A stretch of DNA of 64,000 nt from Acidobacteria bacterium UBA2161 (GTDB lineage: Bacteria; Acidobacteriota; Vicinamibacteria; Vicinamibacterales; UBA823), in assembly GCA_002328835.1 (NCBI GenBank), contig DCWN01000033.1, positions 130,922 through 194,921 of the forward strand, in the 5' to 3' direction. The position numbers and the translations under genes are program-made. The notes below the pieces were generated by a model. That model did no database searches. It was not told the DNA's origin and worked only from the letters and a program-made list of their open reading frames with translations. This document shows positions 43,101-52,099 of the stretch, one piece after another. Each line of letters begins with the position of its first letter. Within the stretch, counting starts at the first letter, position 1.

Positions 43101-44348
43101 ATGAAGAAACTGACACTGGATGAGTGGGAAGCGAAGAACATCGTCGGTCCAGTAGAGCGATTTGATCAGAAGTTCTTCATCAGCAACCGGTTCAGCTGGG
43201 ACCATGAACTGATGGAGACGTCAAAGGGGGAAACCCATATCGGTTTCGGGAAGATACGCACGAGACCGGGCTATTCAGTTGACGAGCTAGCACTTCACTG
43301 GGCCAGTAGGCGTGGCACGGTTCTCGAACTCCTGAACAACTCCAAGCCCAATCCAACCAGCGTCGTCACTGCCGTGGACGCGGCCATTCGGAGTTCCAAT
43401 CCCCGTCTGCAACCCGTCGTTTTCAAGCCCCCACCCGGCGTCAAGGCAGACGCCAGCGATCCCAAGAGGTTGAGCAGAAACCTGAAGAAGGTCGCGAGGT
43501 ACTTCGGGGCGGACCTGGTTGGAATCTGCCGGCTCGACAGACGTTGGGTCTACGCTAGCACCTATGAAGGCGAAGGGACCTATCACGCGGGTGAGTCAGA
43601 TACCCAGGCAGGCAGATCAACGCCTCTCGAGGTTCCGCCTGAGTTTCAGTACGCCATCGTCATGTGCTTTGAAGAAGAGTACAGCATGCTGAAATTCTTC
43701 CCCTCGTACATCGACAATGCCGCCGCGAGCATGGGCTACAGCCGGATGGCCTTCGCCAATCTTTGCCTCTCGAGCTACATTCGAAATCTTGGTTTTCAGG
43801 CCATCGATTGCACGACCAATGACGTGGCCATCAACGCGCCCCTCGCCATCCAGGCAGGATTGGGAGAACTTGGTCGCAATGGCCTGTTGATCACTCCTCA
43901 GTTTGGACCTCGCGTACGGATCAGCAAGGTGCTCACCGATCTGCCTCTTGATACGGACACACCGATCGAATTCGGTGTCACGGATTTCTGCAACGTCTGC
44001 AAGAAATGCGCGGCCATGTGTCCGTCCCAGGCCATTCATGCCGGCGAACGAACTTCACAGCCCCGCACCGCCTCCAATTCAGGCGGTGTCCTGAAGTGGC
44101 CTGTCAACCCGGAAACCTGTCGCAGGTACTGGGCGCGGATGAGCAAGTCCTGCACGATCTGCATCGCTTCGTGTCCCTACAACAAGCCCTACACCTATTT
44201 CCATAGATTCGTTCGATGGTGCACCGACCATATGAGATGGGCCAATCCGGTGTACGTGAAGCTGGATGATCTGCTCGGATACGGGAAACCGCAGAACCCC
44301 GCGAACTTCTGGGACGAATGGCAGCCAAAGAGACACGTGAAATCGTAG
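43101..44348 (+). CDS. rdhA: Reductive-dehalogenase-like corrinoid iron-sulfur protein, no Tat signal
   Basis: A 415-residue protein. It has the RdhA cobalamin-binding core: MGYSRMAFANLCLSSYIRNLGFQAI, APLAIQAGLGELGRNGLLITPQFGPRVRISKVLTDLPLDTDTPIEFG. Two 4Fe-4S motifs follow: C297-x2-C300-x2-C303-x3-C307-P and C340 then C351-x2-C354-x3-C358-P. This is the layout of reductive dehalogenases, which remove halides with a supernucleophilic cobalamin. There is no Tat signal and no rdhB anchor gene beside it, so it is probably cytoplasmic, unlike respiratory RdhA. A sampled line (43201-43260) has 50% G+C, against about 72% in the gene before it. It is followed by a paralogue after 27 bp. QueG-type enzymes share the fold but are shorter. 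Confidence 0.85.
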   Translation: MKKLTLDEWEAKNIVGPVERFDQKFFISNRFSWDHELMETSKGETHIGFGKIRTRPGYSVDELALHWASRRGTVLELLNNSKPNPTSVVTAVDAAIRSSNPRLQPVVFKPPPGVKADASDPKRLSRNLKKVARYFGADLVGICRLDRRWVYASTYEGEGTYHAGESDTQAGRSTPLEVPPEFQYAIVMCFEEEYSMLKFFPSYIDNAAASMGYSRMAFANLCLSSYIRNLGFQAIDCTTNDVAINAPLAIQAGLGELGRNGLLITPQFGPRVRISKVLTDLPLDTDTPIEFGVTDFCNVCKKCAAMCPSQAIHAGERTSQPRTASNSGGVLKWPVNPETCRRYWARMSKSCTICIASCPYNKPYTYFHRFVRWCTDHMRWANPVYVKLDDLLGYGKPQNPANFWDEWQPKRHVKS

Positions 44349-44375
44349 GAGAAGACGTGTAGGGCCGGTGACAAG

Positions 44376-45587
44376 ATGAAACAGGTGCAGGAACCCACCT
44401 ACGCGCGGTTCATTACCGCTGAGATACCAAGGTTTGATGACCGCAACACGGCATTCAGCAAGGGACAGCGGGAAGGCAACAAGTATTCATCCATGCATGA
44501 ACAGTGTGTGGAGAACCTGAAGAAGTGCAGAGAGGGGAAGACTGCCATTGACGCCGCCACATTCTCGGCAGGAGCCACCGTTGATTACGTGGTCAGGAAG
44601 AACCTGCTGGGTCGTGAGATGCTCCCCGTCTACAACACCGGTCACAGATTACGATCCCCAGATCCTGAAAAGATCTCCCGCATCGTGAAGGAGAAAGCCC
44701 GATGGCTCGGTGCAGACCTGGTAGGTGTTGCGGAGACCGACCCCCGTTGGATCTATACCCACTGGGGAGAACAGAATGTCCGATACTCCCGCGCGGCTGA
44801 CGTGGGTGACCCAATCGAGATTGCCGAACAGCATCCCTATGTGATCGTCATGGCGCATGCCATGGGGTATGAGATGGTGCGCCGAAGCCCTGCCGTGGAA
44901 GCCGACACCGATCTCGAGTATTCAAGAGGCGCCTGGTGCTCGGCATCGCTTGCGACGTTCATTGCCGAACTGGGATATCGGGCACTACCGGCCGTGAACG
45001 AGATCGGGATCAATGTCGCCCTGGCAGTTGATGCGGGCCTCGGAGAAGCTGGGAGGCACGGACTGCTGATCACACGGGATTATGGTCCCAGAGTCCGGAT
45101 CAGCAAGGTCTTCACCAATCTTCCGCTTGTTCCCGACAGACCGATCGATATCGGTGTCCAGAAGTTCTGTGAAGTGTGCAAGTTGTGCAGTCGGTATTGC
45201 CCCAGCCATGCACTCATGAACGGCGAACGGACGGATCAGCCCTGGGATCTTCACAATGTTCCAGGCATGAAGAAATGGCCGATCAAGGCGATGAACTGCC
45301 TTGATTTCTGGGTCAAGAACGGGAATCACTGCTCGGTCTGTATCCGTGTCTGCCCATGGAACAAGCCGAATGGTCTGCTTCACAGGCTGGTCCGAGTTCT
45401 GGCGGAACGCAATCTCATGAGCAGAGCGATCGTCTATTTCGATCAGTTACTCGGCTATGGAAAGCAGACCCGAGACCTGGGCCACCAGATTGATGCTCAG
45501 ATGGAAAGCATTCACGTCGATCGATCCTGCCATGCGGCGCGCGCTACGGAACCGGAACACGCGCCTTCAGCTCCTCGAACCAGTTGA
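44376..45587 (+). CDS. rdhA: Second reductive-dehalogenase-like protein, no Tat signal
   Basis: A 403-residue paralogue of the preceding gene, with the same core (YSRGAWCSASLATFIAELGYRAL, VALAVDAGLGEAGRHGLLITRDYGPRVRISKVFTNLPL) and the two iron-sulfur motifs: C265-x2-C268-x2-C271-x3-C275-P, then C308 with C319-x2-C322-x3-C326-PWNKP. There is no signal peptide. The pair could act as a heterodimer or on different substrates; this is inference. The C-terminal 44 bp overlap the 3' end of the convergent kinase gene, so the last residues (ARATEPEHAPSAPRTS) are probably not conserved. Confidence 0.83.
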   Translation: MKQVQEPTYARFITAEIPRFDDRNTAFSKGQREGNKYSSMHEQCVENLKKCREGKTAIDAATFSAGATVDYVVRKNLLGREMLPVYNTGHRLRSPDPEKISRIVKEKARWLGADLVGVAETDPRWIYTHWGEQNVRYSRAADVGDPIEIAEQHPYVIVMAHAMGYEMVRRSPAVEADTDLEYSRGAWCSASLATFIAELGYRALPAVNEIGINVALAVDAGLGEAGRHGLLITRDYGPRVRISKVFTNLPLVPDRPIDIGVQKFCEVCKLCSRYCPSHALMNGERTDQPWDLHNVPGMKKWPIKAMNCLDFWVKNGNHCSVCIRVCPWNKPNGLLHRLVRVLAERNLMSRAIVYFDQLLGYGKQTRDLGHQIDAQMESIHVDRSCHAARATEPEHAPSAPRTS

Positions 45588-48207
45588 GCACCACGCGGAG
45601 TTCTCCGCCGGCGCCGGAATCCAGGTCGCTCGCCGTCAGGAAGCGCCTGCCATCAGGCGAGACATCGAACGTGAGCGGAGCCGACCGTCCCTCGATGATC
45701 ACGCGTTCGTCTCCGACGATGGGCGTCGGCTCCGCCGTGAGCGTGACCGCCACGAGCCCGGCGCGACTGCGGTAGAACAGCGTCTCATCGTTCGCGCCCC
45801 AGGCCGGGCTGGCGCCTCCGGAGCCTGACACGCGGGCCCTCTGCCCCGGCGTCCGAAACGATTGCACGTACACTTCCCGGCGGCCTGTTTCGTCCGAGAC
45901 GTAGGCCAGCCAATCGCCGCCTGACGAGAGCCGTGCCTGGCTCTCGTTCGCCTCGCTCGCCACGACTGGCTCCGCGCCGCCGTCCGTGGAGGAGAGCACC
46001 CACACGTCCGCCTGCGTGTCGGCATCTGCCTCACCGAACAGGAGAGACTGACCATCGGTGGACCAGTCGAGCGCCCACTGACGATCCGGCCGGTCGAGCA
46101 GCAGCACCGGGTCGCTGTCGCCGTCGGCGGCGATGGTGTGGAGGTTGCCGTCGATCGCGATGGTCACGCGCTCGCCGTTCGCCGTCCAGATGGGGACGTC
46201 ATCGGGATTGATCGCGTCGCTCACCTCGTCGGTCGTGAGGCGGATGCCGACGCCGCGCCGAGTGTCGAAGCTCCAGATGTCGAACTCGCCCAGCGCGCGG
46301 GCGGCGATCACGAAGCGGCTGCCGTCGGGTGACAGTCGCGGATTGAGGAAGATCCCGGGCGCCGTGGCAATCTCGGTCACGCTGCCGTCCACCTCCGCCC
46401 AGAGGAGGCGGCTCCGCGCAGGCACCCCGGCGTCTGACGCGTACACCAGGGTGCCGTCGTCAGCCACGTCGAAGTACGCCATGTTGGACGCCGGAGACCG
46501 TGCGACTTCCTCGACCACGGGGACGGCGGAGCCCGTCACCGCGCCACTGGCCAGGTCGAACGGGGCGGCGACCAGTTGACTCTCCTGGCCGTACACGAGG
46601 TGGCCGGGCGGCGCGTACCGCATTCCTCCAAACCGGGATGTCGACGTCGCCAGAATGCGCCACTCGCGATCCCCCGTCGGAAGGAGCGCCAGCTCTGATC
46701 CGATACCGCCACGTGCGGTGAACACGACGCCGACCCCGCCAGGAAGATGGTACGGAAAGCGATGGCCGGCATCCAGCGACCCACCCGGCTCAGTCAACGC
46801 CTGCCTGGTACCGCCGCTCGCAGGAACCTGCCACAGGCCGGGCGCTGTCGAATCGGCGAAGACGATGGAGTCGTCAGAACCCCAACTCGCCCCGAGGAGG
46901 AGGCCGCACGCGGTCAGCGACACGGGAAGCCCTCCCGCCACGCTCACCTTCTTCAGCTCCGGTCCCTGTTGAAACCCGATCCATGCACCGTCGGGAGAGA
47001 AGAACGGGCCCTGCCCACCTGTCGTGCCCGGAATCCTGGTGGCCTCGAACGCGTCGAGCGGCCGCAGATACAACGCGAACCCTTCGTCGTCGCGAGCGGC
47101 GTAGGCCAGAAGGTGCCCATCGGGTGACAGCGCCACCGGGGCTTGGACGCCCACGAGCTGGTGTTGCGGTGGGAGCGTGATCGTGAGGCGGACCGGATCG
47201 CCGGGCGCCGTCGAGCCGTCGACAACGAACCAGACGACGAGGCCCACGAGCGCCCCAACGGCAATGAGCGGACCGGCCGTTCGCATCCGCGGGCGCGCCC
47301 GTCGGCCGCCGCTCCCGCCCGAATCTGTCGCCCCCTGAACCTCGCCGGTGGCGCGGTCAAGCGACACCCGCGCCTCCCTGATATCTCTCAGGCGCAGTTG
47401 CCCGTCCTTCTCGAGGCAACGACCAAGCAGCAGCCGGACTGGCTCGGGAGTCGCGGCCGGCAGACGATCGAACTTGGGCTTGCCTTCCAGTATCTTGGCC
47501 AGCACCTCCGTCGTGCTGCCACCCTCGAACGCCCGACGCCCCGTCGCCAACTCGAACAGCAGGCAGCCGAACGCCCAGACGTCTGCTCGCTTGTCGACGG
47601 GGATGCCCCGAGCTTGCTCCGGGCTCATATAAGGGGCCGTCCCCATCACGACGCCTACCTTCGTCACGGCGGCGGTCATCGTCATCGTCGGGGAGCTCGC
47701 GTCCGCCGCCGCGCTCTCGGCGTCGCCTGCGAGCGCCTTGGCGAGACCGAAGTCCAGGACCTTCACCGTGCCGTCGTCCTTCACCTTCACGTTGGCGGGC
47801 TTCAGGTTGCGGTGGATGACCCCCTGCTCGTGCGCGGCTTCGAGCGCTTCGGCGATCTGCCGGGCGATGGGGAGGGCTTCGTCGAGCGGGATCGGGCCCT
47901 TGGCGAGCCGGTCGGCCAGCGTCTCGCCCTCCAGGTACTCCATCACCAGGAAGTCCACGTCGCCTTCCTGGCCCACGTCATGGAGCGTGCAGATATGGGG
48001 ATGGTTCAGGCTGGAGATGGTCTTGGCCTCGCGCTCGAACCGGGACCTCCGCTCCGGGTCGGAGGCGACATGGGCGGGCAGGACCTTGATGGCGACGGTC
48101 CGCTCCAGCCGGGTGTCCGTGGCTTTGTAGACCTCGCCCATGCCACCTGCGCCGAGTGGGGCGTCGATGGCGTAGGGGCCGAGGCGGGTGCCGGCAGCCA
48201 GAGCCAT
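45544..48207 (-). CDS. Ser/Thr kinase-fold protein with PD40 propeller; catalytic Asp replaced by Asn
   Basis: An 887-residue protein. Residues about 1-275 are a protein kinase: GPYAIDAPLGAGGMGEVYKATD, VAIKVLPAHV with the Lys, and VLDFGLAKAL. The catalytic loop reads HRN-LKPAN (N134, codon at 47806-47808) where kinases have HRD, so it is probably inactive or very weak. A membrane helix (LIAVGALVGLVVWFVV, about 315) leads to an extracytoplasmic PD40/WD40-like propeller (SPDGHLLAYAARDDEGFAL, FSPDGAWIGFQQG, YASDAGVPARSRLLW, LSPDGSRFVIAAR, LSSGGDWLAYVSDETGR). It is last in the six-gene operon, 15 bp after the hydantoinase-like gene. A scaffold or sensor role is likely. Confidence 0.9.
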   Translation of the reverse strand: MALAAGTRLGPYAIDAPLGAGGMGEVYKATDTRLERTVAIKVLPAHVASDPERRSRFEREAKTISSLNHPHICTLHDVGQEGDVDFLVMEYLEGETLADRLAKGPIPLDEALPIARQIAEALEAAHEQGVIHRNLKPANVKVKDDGTVKVLDFGLAKALAGDAESAAADASSPTMTMTAAVTKVGVVMGTAPYMSPEQARGIPVDKRADVWAFGCLLFELATGRRAFEGGSTTEVLAKILEGKPKFDRLPAATPEPVRLLLGRCLEKDGQLRLRDIREARVSLDRATGEVQGATDSGGSGGRRARPRMRTAGPLIAVGALVGLVVWFVVDGSTAPGDPVRLTITLPPQHQLVGVQAPVALSPDGHLLAYAARDDEGFALYLRPLDAFEATRIPGTTGGQGPFFSPDGAWIGFQQGPELKKVSVAGGLPVSLTACGLLLGASWGSDDSIVFADSTAPGLWQVPASGGTRQALTEPGGSLDAGHRFPYHLPGGVGVVFTARGGIGSELALLPTGDREWRILATSTSRFGGMRYAPPGHLVYGQESQLVAAPFDLASGAVTGSAVPVVEEVARSPASNMAYFDVADDGTLVYASDAGVPARSRLLWAEVDGSVTEIATAPGIFLNPRLSPDGSRFVIAARALGEFDIWSFDTRRGVGIRLTTDEVSDAINPDDVPIWTANGERVTIAIDGNLHTIAADGDSDPVLLLDRPDRQWALDWSTDGQSLLFGEADADTQADVWVLSSTDGGAEPVVASEANESQARLSSGGDWLAYVSDETGRREVYVQSFRTPGQRARVSGSGGASPAWGANDETLFYRSRAGLVAVTLTAEPTPIVGDERVIIEGRSAPLTFDVSPDGRRFLTASDLDSGAGGELRVVLNWFEELKARVPVP

Positions 48208-48222
48208 TGAGGGTGCCTCAGT

Positions 48223-49722
48223 TCAGTCCCGCACCGACATGGGGCGTAACCGGGGGGTCTCGAAGCCAGCACCCGGAATGAACTGTCCCGAACCCGACTC
48301 CGCGAGGATCTGTCCGTTGTCGTAGACGACTTCACCGCGCCGAATCGTCGTGACGGGAAAGCCGGTGACCTCCCAGCCCGCGTAGGTCGAGTAGCCGGCT
48401 CGGGAGAGTTGGTCCTCGTCCCGGATCGTCTGTGTCAACGTCGGATCCCAGACCACGATGTCTGCCTCGGAGCCCACCCGGATCTCGCCCTTGCGGGGGT
48501 GGAAGCCGAAGAGCTTGGCGGCGTTGGTCGACGTCACGGCCACGAACTGTTCGAGTGTGATGCGACCCTGGTTGACACCCTCAGAGAAGAGCATCGGGAG
48601 ATACTCCTGCAAGTTACTCAACCCCAGCCGCGTGTTTGCGAGATCCTGCGTGGGGTCGAGCTTTGCCTCCCTGGAATAGCCGGTGTGGTCGGTCCCGATC
48701 GTGTGTACCGTGCCCTTCGCGATGCCTGCCCAGAGCATCTCCTGATCCCACTTGGATCGGAGCGGAGGGCCGCCCAGGTAGAGCCCGGCGTCCGGGCGCT
48801 GGTACACCTCAGCCGTCAGGTGCAGATACATCGGCCGGGTTTCGACGTACACGGGCAACCCGCGAGCCATCGCCTCCTCGGCCACCCGCAGTGCACGCCC
48901 GGATGACATGTGGAGGATGTACATCGGAGATCCGGTGGCCTCGGCGATCGCGACCGCCCGCTGAACCGCCACGACCTCGGCGACCACGGGCGCACTCTGA
49001 GCGAAGTTGTGGATCGAACCCTTTCCCTCCGCCATCAAGCGTTCACGCGCTTCGGTCAGGATCGGATAGTCCTCGGCGTGCATCATGCTCAAGACACCCG
49101 CGGACCCAGAGGCTCGAAACGCCCGGTACCAGCCGAGTGAGTGCCGGTCGAACGGTTCCCGCGCCATGAAGTCCTCACCCGTGCTGACGAAGCCCTGCGC
49201 AACCAACTCCTCGAACCGCTGCAGGGTGAAGGGCGCAGGGTCGCTGCCCATGTTCACATGGACGAACACGTCCGCCATTGCCGATTGGGCGATGGCGCCT
49301 CTCACCCGTCGCGTGTAATCCGCGACGTCTTCCTCCAGCCGAATCGCGATGAAATTGGAGACGGTGGTCACGCCGCCCGCGAACGCGGCCGCCGATCCGC
49401 TCTCGTAGTCGTCCTGATTCCGGAAGGGCTGTGGCGGATCGGGCATGGCCGTGTTGAGATGAGTGTGCGTGTCGACCGCGCCGGGCATGAGGATCATGCC
49501 CCGTGCGTCGATCTCTCTGGCGTCCGGACTCGCCGCTAAGCTCGGACCGATTTCCGTGATCCTCTCACCGCGGATCCGGACGTCGGCCTCCATCCGGCCC
49601 TCGACGGTGACGACCAGCCCGTTGCGGATGATGAGCTCCGCATCTTGAGTCTGTGCGGCGAGTTCGCCCGCCGACAGGCCTACCAGAGCGAGCACGACGA
49701 CAAATGTCTTAAAGAGGATCAA
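48223..49722 (-). CDS. Secreted dihydropyrimidinase/hydantoinase-like amidohydrolase
   Basis: A 499-residue protein. The only start that keeps the signal peptide (KTFVVVLALVGLSAGELAAQ) is TTG at 49722, overlapping the stop of the preceding gene by 14 bp. The cyclic amidohydrolase fold has the metal motif MPGAVDTHTHLNT, then SAAAFAGGVTTVSNFIAI, ILHMSSGRALRVAEEAMARGLPVYVETRP, and HTIGTDHTGYSREAK with the final Asp. The carbamylated-Lys region, usually SFKxFM, reads STGEDFMA here, without Lys, so metal binding may differ. Enzymes of this family open cyclic ureides and imides. Export of such a protein is unusual. The substrate is unknown. Confidence 0.83.
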   Translation of the reverse strand: MILFKTFVVVLALVGLSAGELAAQTQDAELIIRNGLVVTVEGRMEADVRIRGERITEIGPSLAASPDAREIDARGMILMPGAVDTHTHLNTAMPDPPQPFRNQDDYESGSAAAFAGGVTTVSNFIAIRLEEDVADYTRRVRGAIAQSAMADVFVHVNMGSDPAPFTLQRFEELVAQGFVSTGEDFMAREPFDRHSLGWYRAFRASGSAGVLSMMHAEDYPILTEARERLMAEGKGSIHNFAQSAPVVAEVVAVQRAVAIAEATGSPMYILHMSSGRALRVAEEAMARGLPVYVETRPMYLHLTAEVYQRPDAGLYLGGPPLRSKWDQEMLWAGIAKGTVHTIGTDHTGYSREAKLDPTQDLANTRLGLSNLQEYLPMLFSEGVNQGRITLEQFVAVTSTNAAKLFGFHPRKGEIRVGSEADIVVWDPTLTQTIRDEDQLSRAGYSTYAGWEVTGFPVTTIRRGEVVYDNGQILAESGSGQFIPGAGFETPRLRPMSVRD

Positions 49723-50722
49723 AGGCGGCTATCTCTTTCTCTTCTGTTGTTGAGTCGTCTGAGGCTTCTGTCGTTGGCGTCGCGTAATTGAGGAAGCTAT
49801 CAGGCAAGGCCCCGCCCCAATAGACCCCGGTGCCGCGTTCCTCCTCATTCCAGATGACAGGCTCCCAATCGGGTGCAAGAATCAGGAAACTCCCTGAATA
49901 CACTTCGATTCGATTGCCCCCTGGCTCGTAGGAGTAGAGATAGAAGGCCTGGGAGTTGTTATGTTTCGATGGCCCGGCCTCAATGAAGATCCCATTCTCC
50001 GACAAGATGTCAGCAGCTCGGAGGATGTCCTCCCGATTGTCGACCCATAACGAGAAATGGTGTATCCGTCCGCTCAATCCTTTGACATCGACGACGTAGG
50101 CAATTTCATGATGGACCGGCGTCGTGCTCATCCAGGAACCAATCTCCTGAGTACCATTGCCAAACACGACTTGCTCGCGGAGCTTGTACCCCATGTGTTC
50201 CTGAAAGAACGCACGATTTGCGGCCACATCCTTGCAGAGCACGGCCACGTGGTCGATGCGCTTCACTCCAACACCACGACCAAGATATTTCATCGGTTGG
50301 TTCTTTAGGGCAGAGCGGAGAGCAGCCGGAGGAGTGTACTTCTCGGCCTCGTAATAGATCTCCATCAGGTGACCATCAGGATCGTGAAAGCGATAGGCCT
50401 TTCCACGTCCGTAACCTCCATCGACCCATCCCACACCTAGCCCGGTTCCTTCGATGGACTTGGCTCGGCGTTCCAACGCTTCAGGACTGACTGTTCGAAA
50501 GGCGATGCACGCGACACCAGCCTGCTTGGATTCGGTGAGCGTCAGCGTAGACGCCGCATAGTCACCATAGCCGCGAAGATAGACGGATTGATTCTCCGTA
50601 TGTGCCACTTCCATGCCGAGAAGGTCTCTGAAGTACCAGAGACTCTCATTCGGTTTGGGTGTCAGCAACTCGACCTGGCCGAGGTGTGCAATGTCTTGGA
50701 TCGGTTCTCTTCTTTCAGCCAC
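49709..50722 (-). CDS. Extradiol-type ring-cleavage dioxygenase (VOC superfamily)
   Basis: A 337-residue protein starting with GTG at 50722 (AAGGAG about 7 nt upstream). Two VOC domains are present: residues about 10-130 (DIAHLGQVELLTPKPNESLWYFRDLLGMEV) and about 150-300 (GVKRIDHVAVLCKDVAANRAFFQEHMGYKL). The catalytic domain carries the likely iron set: His in RIDHVAV, His in GRIHHFSLWVD, Glu in GNRIEVYSGS, as in type I extradiol dioxygenases that cleave catechols next to the hydroxyls. A final YWGGALPDSFLNYATP fits catechol 2,3-dioxygenases. A sampled line (50101-50160) has about 52% G+C. Fourth in the operon. Confidence 0.86.
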   Translation of the reverse strand: MAERREPIQDIAHLGQVELLTPKPNESLWYFRDLLGMEVAHTENQSVYLRGYGDYAASTLTLTESKQAGVACIAFRTVSPEALERRAKSIEGTGLGVGWVDGGYGRGKAYRFHDPDGHLMEIYYEAEKYTPPAALRSALKNQPMKYLGRGVGVKRIDHVAVLCKDVAANRAFFQEHMGYKLREQVVFGNGTQEIGSWMSTTPVHHEIAYVVDVKGLSGRIHHFSLWVDNREDILRAADILSENGIFIEAGPSKHNNSQAFYLYSYEPGGNRIEVYSGSFLILAPDWEPVIWNEEERGTGVYWGGALPDSFLNYATPTTEASDDSTTEEKEIAAFDPL

Positions 50723-50804
50723 TTGCCGCTCCTTCCTCGCGCTGCCGGTCAGTCTGGAGCAGTCGCTCCCACGCCGCGTATGACGACCGTCATAGGGTTG
50801 TCGG

Positions 50805-52097
50805 TCAGCCGATGACGGTCCCGGTCGTCTGGATGTCACCTCGAAGACGCGAGAGGAACCGCGTGTCCACCGCGACGCCCACCCGGGGCAGCTCGAGCTG
50901 CACGGGGCTGCGGTCGGGGTCGCGGCCCGCCTCACAGCTGTCGATGATCTCGGCCATCAGGCCGCCCAGGACCGGTGCGGTCTTGAACGACGAGCCACTG
51001 GTGCCGATGCAGACGTAGTAACCGGGCTGGTCGGTGCGGTCGGCGATCGGATACCAATCGTGCACCGTGACGTCGTAGAGCGCGGCGACGCCGCGCGCCG
51101 GACCCAGTCGGACCTCGGGGAACCGCTTCATCAGGCGGAGAGACTGCCGCCGGTGGTAGGGCTCGGTCACACACGGCGTGAAGTCGTCCGGATCCGGGAT
51201 CCACTCCAGCGCGTCACACGCCGGATCGGTGCTCCCGACGATGAGCGTGCGCCCGCCGGACTCGGGCCGGAAGTAGATCCCGCCATTGAAGTCCCCGACC
51301 ACCGGAACCTGGCCACCGGCCTCGTCGGTGTACTGCGGGTTGCCGAGGGCGTGAACCTCGCGCCGCAGCGCCCGTGTCTCGAGCGGCAGCTCCACGCCGG
51401 CCAGCCCGTTGACCTGCGACGAGTGCGGGCCGGCGGCGTTGACGACCACGTCGCAGTGGACAGGGTCGCCGCCGGCGAGATCGACCTGATAGTCGCCGGA
51501 GTCTCGCGCCAGGATCTTCACGACCTCGCGGTTCAGCAGGAAGCGGACCCCGTCACGTTCTCCGGCGAGCCGCAGGTTCTGCGTGGCCAGCCCGGGTGAG
51601 ACGACGTAGCCGGCGTCCTCCTCGAACACGGCCCCCTCGATCGGCGCTTCGCCCGGCTCGAAGAAGCTGGGGTCGTCCACCGGCCGTGGCGGAAACTGCG
51701 AGGCCATGTCCAGGAACGGGAACCGCGCCGTTACCTCCTCGGGAGAGAGGAGCGCGACCGGAACGTGCAGCCGCTGCATCTCCGCGACGATGCCGCGCAC
51801 CCCGTCGTCGATCCGCGGCGGGATGAACAGCATGCCGGGCCGGAGAAAGACCGCCGGGTCATCGTCGATCGGGCCGACATAGGCCGCCCAGTCCGCCCAG
51901 ATGCCGGCGCCTTCCTGGGCCATGGCGATCATCCCGGGCTCGGAATAGAACCGCCGCACAATGCCGCACGAGGCCGACGTGGAGCCGTGCCCCACGGCGC
52001 CGTTGCGGTCGACGATGGTGGCGTCGCAGCCGCGACGGCGCAGCTCGAGGCCGATCGAGCAACCGACGACGCCGGCGCCGATGACGCAGGCTCTCAC
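50805..52097 (-). CDS. FAD-dependent oxidoreductase (DAO superfamily)
   Basis: A 430-residue cytoplasmic protein starting with GTG at 52097, 2 bp after the ferredoxin stop. It has an N-terminal FAD fold (ACVIGAGVVGCSIGLELRRRGCDATIVDR), GHGSTSASCGIVRRFYSEPGM, DVVVNAAGPHSSQVNGLAGVELPLE and the C-terminal YPIADRTDQPGYYVCIGTSGSSFKTAPVLGGLMAE. It belongs to the sarcosine oxidase/glycine oxidase/dimethylglycine dehydrogenase-like group. It would oxidise an amino or N-methyl compound, with oxygen or the neighbouring ferredoxin as acceptor. Third in the operon. Confidence 0.86.
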   Translation of the reverse strand: MRACVIGAGVVGCSIGLELRRRGCDATIVDRNGAVGHGSTSASCGIVRRFYSEPGMIAMAQEGAGIWADWAAYVGPIDDDPAVFLRPGMLFIPPRIDDGVRGIVAEMQRLHVPVALLSPEEVTARFPFLDMASQFPPRPVDDPSFFEPGEAPIEGAVFEEDAGYVVSPGLATQNLRLAGERDGVRFLLNREVVKILARDSGDYQVDLAGGDPVHCDVVVNAAGPHSSQVNGLAGVELPLETRALRREVHALGNPQYTDEAGGQVPVVGDFNGGIYFRPESGGRTLIVGSTDPACDALEWIPDPDDFTPCVTEPYHRRQSLRLMKRFPEVRLGPARGVAALYDVTVHDWYPIADRTDQPGYYVCIGTSGSSFKTAPVLGGLMAEIIDSCEAGRDPDRSPVQLELPRVGVAVDTRFLSRLRGDIQTTGTVIG

Positions 52098-52099
52098 GG

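Noticed and set aside
43101..45587. Epoxyqueuosine reductase (QueG) as the identity of the two iron-sulfur proteins
   Set aside because: The pair is longer, has the RdhA-type second cluster (C-x10-C-x2-C-x3-C-P) and the GLGExGRxGLLIT block of dehalogenases. QueG remains a distant alternative.
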